Source of the DNA: Bacteroidota bacterium
GTDB taxonomy: Bacteria > Bacteroidota > Bacteroidia > Chitinophagales > Chitinophagaceae
NCBI GenBank assembly: GCA_030831005.1
Contig: JAURLW010000130.1
Span: forward strand, 1-7,849
Direction: 5' to 3'
Length of the DNA stretch: 7,849 nucleotides
Part shown: positions 6,501-7,849 of the stretch, piece after piece
How the letters are laid out: each line of letters opens with the position of its first letter
Position numbering within the stretch: position 1 is the first letter of the stretch
The notes under the pieces: generated by a model
Told to the model about the DNA's origin: nothing
The model's input: only the letters and a program-made list of their open reading frames with translations
The model's database searches: none
Position numbers and translations under genes: made by a program

Positions 6501-7849
6501 AAAGTGTAGACCAATTGTAAGGAAGCGTTTCTTGGGGCGATAGGGTTTAAACTATTATCATCATGAACATGATAACTCAATTGGTTGAATACATTAGATA
6601 ATTTAGCATTGCATTTCCATTGCTTCCATTTATAAGACGCAACAAGATCTACGACCATAAATTCTTTTATTGGAATCAATTGATATTGATCATTGTTTAT
6701 CGTTAGTCTAGTAGAACGACCCACATAGCGCAAGCCCATATATTGAGCGATAGCTCCAACTGATAAATTTTTTAAAGTTCCTTTTGAAAATTCATAATGC
6801 ATACTTGCATTGGCGGTATGGTTAGGATTGTAGCGCAATGCGCTGCCCACGATATAGATATTGCTAGCTGTATATATTGTTTCATTAAAACTATAGCCCA
6901 TCATAAATGCTATATGCTTCTGTGGATTATACATTAGGTCTATTTCTAAACCAGCGCTTCTGGTAGCACCAGCCAATTCTTTAATATTACTGTTAGTGTT
7001 ACCATTAGCAAGAGAAGTCTGAGCAAGATTGTCATTATGAATGATATATCCCGTAAGATTGCATTGCATTTTACCATCCCACATTTTATTCTTAATGCCT
7101 AACTCATATTGATCAATAATAGATGCTTGCAAAGCCTTACCATTAATATCTACCCCCGTATTTTGGGAGAAGGAATTAGAGTAGCTCGTAAACAACATAT
7201 GGGCAGCATTAAATGCATACACGATGCCCAGCTTTGGTGAAATAGGCCTGTCTAAAGTATTGCTTAGGCTTGTTGATTGTGTACTGTATGCAAGCACATT
7301 CGTATTCGTTTGAATAGTATTCCATCGAGCACCTAACAATAATTTTATTTTGGAACGATAGGATATTAAATCTTGCATGTAAATGCCTGCTCTTTGCACA
7401 CCCATACTAGTTTGGGTACTTTTATTTAAAGCCGGAATAGCCGGTTCTAAAGCAGCATTGTAAGGCTGTAAAATATTAATGCTATCGTAATTATTATAGT
7501 TGGCATATACTAATGTTGTAGTCGTAAATTGTTCCGCATCAGCACCAATAAGTATTTCATGTTTTAGTTTATCTTGTTTAATTGTATGCGTAAAATCTAT
7601 TTGTTGTAGTGTATACTGGTCATTAATCGTAGTTTTCTGAATACCTCTATTCCAATTTCCTTGTGCATCTACTAATGCACCACCTCCACTTGTGGAACCA
7701 TTGGGTCTTGTATTGGTAAATAAATCGGTAGCATATGTTCTATAAGCAAACGTAGCATTAAGCTTCCAATGATTAAAAACGGAAGTACTATACTTAGCGC
7801 TTGTCAAGGTTTGTTTAGCAGCATATTTACCCCAGCTAACACCAGTAAA
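6497..7849 (-). CDS. TonB-dependent outer-membrane receptor, siderophore type (C-terminal part)
   Basis: About 450 C-terminal residues of an outer-membrane beta-barrel receptor are visible. The frame stays open to the window edge (reading FTGVSWGKYAAKQT before the TTG at 7807), so the start, signal peptide, plug domain and TonB box lie outside. The fragment shows alternating aromatic/polar barrel strands and family blocks: HEILIGADAEQ, RAGIYMQDLISY, LLLGARWN, SPKLGIVYAF, LFTSYSNSF, YELGIKNKMWDGK, GLEIDLMYNP, and the final LSNVFNQLSY and PRNASLQLVYTF. The C-terminal Phe is the outer-membrane assembly signal. These blocks fit the TonB-dependent siderophore receptor family (FhuA/FhuE/FpvA-like) rather than the SusC-type glycan importers; hydroxamate or related ferric siderophores are plausible ligands, but specificity cannot be read. 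Regulation (for example a Fur site) would be upstream, outside. The stop TAA (6499-6497) overlaps the acyltransferase stop, with no terminator between them. Confidence 0.92.
   Translation of the reverse strand, partial: FTGVSWGKYAAKQTLTSAKYSTSVFNHWKLNATFAYRTYATDLFTNTRPNGSTSGGGALVDAQGNWNRGIQKTTINDQYTLQQIDFTHTIKQDKLKHEILIGADAEQFTTTTLVYANYNNYDSINILQPYNAALEPAIPALNKSTQTSMGVQRAGIYMQDLISYRSKIKLLLGARWNTIQTNTNVLAYSTQSTSLSNTLDRPISPKLGIVYAFNAAHMLFTSYSNSFSQNTGVDINGKALQASIIDQYELGIKNKMWDGKMQCNLTGYIIHNDNLAQTSLANGNTNSNIKELAGATRSAGLEIDLMYNPQKHIAFMMGYSFNETIYTASNIYIVGSALRYNPNHTANASMHYEFSKGTLKNLSVGAIAQYMGLRYVGRSTRLTINNDQYQLIPIKEFMVVDLVASYKWKQWKCNAKLSNVFNQLSYHVHDDNSLNPIAPRNASLQLVYTF

Noticed and set aside
7805..7807. 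TTG as the start codon of the receptor gene.
   Set aside because: The frame remains open to the end of the window with barrel-like sequence, and a TonB-dependent receptor needs a signal peptide and plug domain further upstream; the gene is simply cut by the window edge.
1..7849. Search for a CRISPR array, tRNA or rRNA genes, insertion sequences, phage or toxin-antitoxin genes, or a novel defence system.
   Set aside because: Nearly all bases are in seven recognisable housekeeping, metabolic or envelope genes; the gaps are at most about 120 bp and hold only promoters, a terminator and leaders. No spaced repeats or mobile-element ends were seen by eye.

Overview
The window looks like an ordinary chromosomal stretch of a member of the Bacteroidota, most likely the Chitinophagia/Sphingobacteriia side of the phylum; the genus cannot be named from this sequence. 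The reasons are AT-rich DNA, AT-rich leaders without Shine-Dalgarno motifs, three intergenic copies of the Bacteroidota -7 promoter element TAnnTTTG (all exactly TATCTTTG), an S16 protein with the long acidic C-terminal tail usual in this phylum, a fused alpha/beta 2-oxoacid dehydrogenase E1, and a TonB-dependent receptor.

Layout, left to right. Bases 1-405 (+) hold the 3' end of a SAM-dependent methyltransferase gene. It converges on rpsP (472-1026, -), and a strong 12-bp hairpin with A and T runs on its two sides (427-455) can terminate both. Upstream of rpsP on the same strand is ffh (1109-2446, -), the SRP GTPase. rpsP also has its own near-perfect promoter (1068-1098). A 122-bp divergent intergenic region (2447-2568) carries back-to-back -7 elements, one for ffh and one for the rightward genes. 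The rightward unit is a fused E1 alpha/beta 2-oxoacid dehydrogenase (2569-4623), an alpha/beta hydrolase starting 1 nt after its stop (4625-5416), and, after 37 nt, a membrane acyltransferase-3 protein (5454-6500). The last gene runs tail-to-tail into a TonB-dependent siderophore-type receptor (6497-7849, -). Their stop codons overlap, and the receptor's 5' end lies beyond the window.

Functionally, ffh and rpsP are housekeeping genes for protein targeting and translation. The E1 gene encodes the ThDP decarboxylase of a pyruvate or branched-chain 2-oxoacid dehydrogenase complex; no E2 or E3 gene is present here. The hydrolase and acyltransferase are co-oriented with E1 and probably co-transcribed, but nothing in the sequence gives their substrates. 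The receptor belongs to outer-membrane iron/siderophore uptake.

I found no CRISPR array, tRNA or rRNA gene, insertion sequence, phage gene or defence system, and no convincing candidate for a novel system. The points of interest are gene-start corrections supported by promoter positions, compact gene ends, and the unusual rpsP surroundings.
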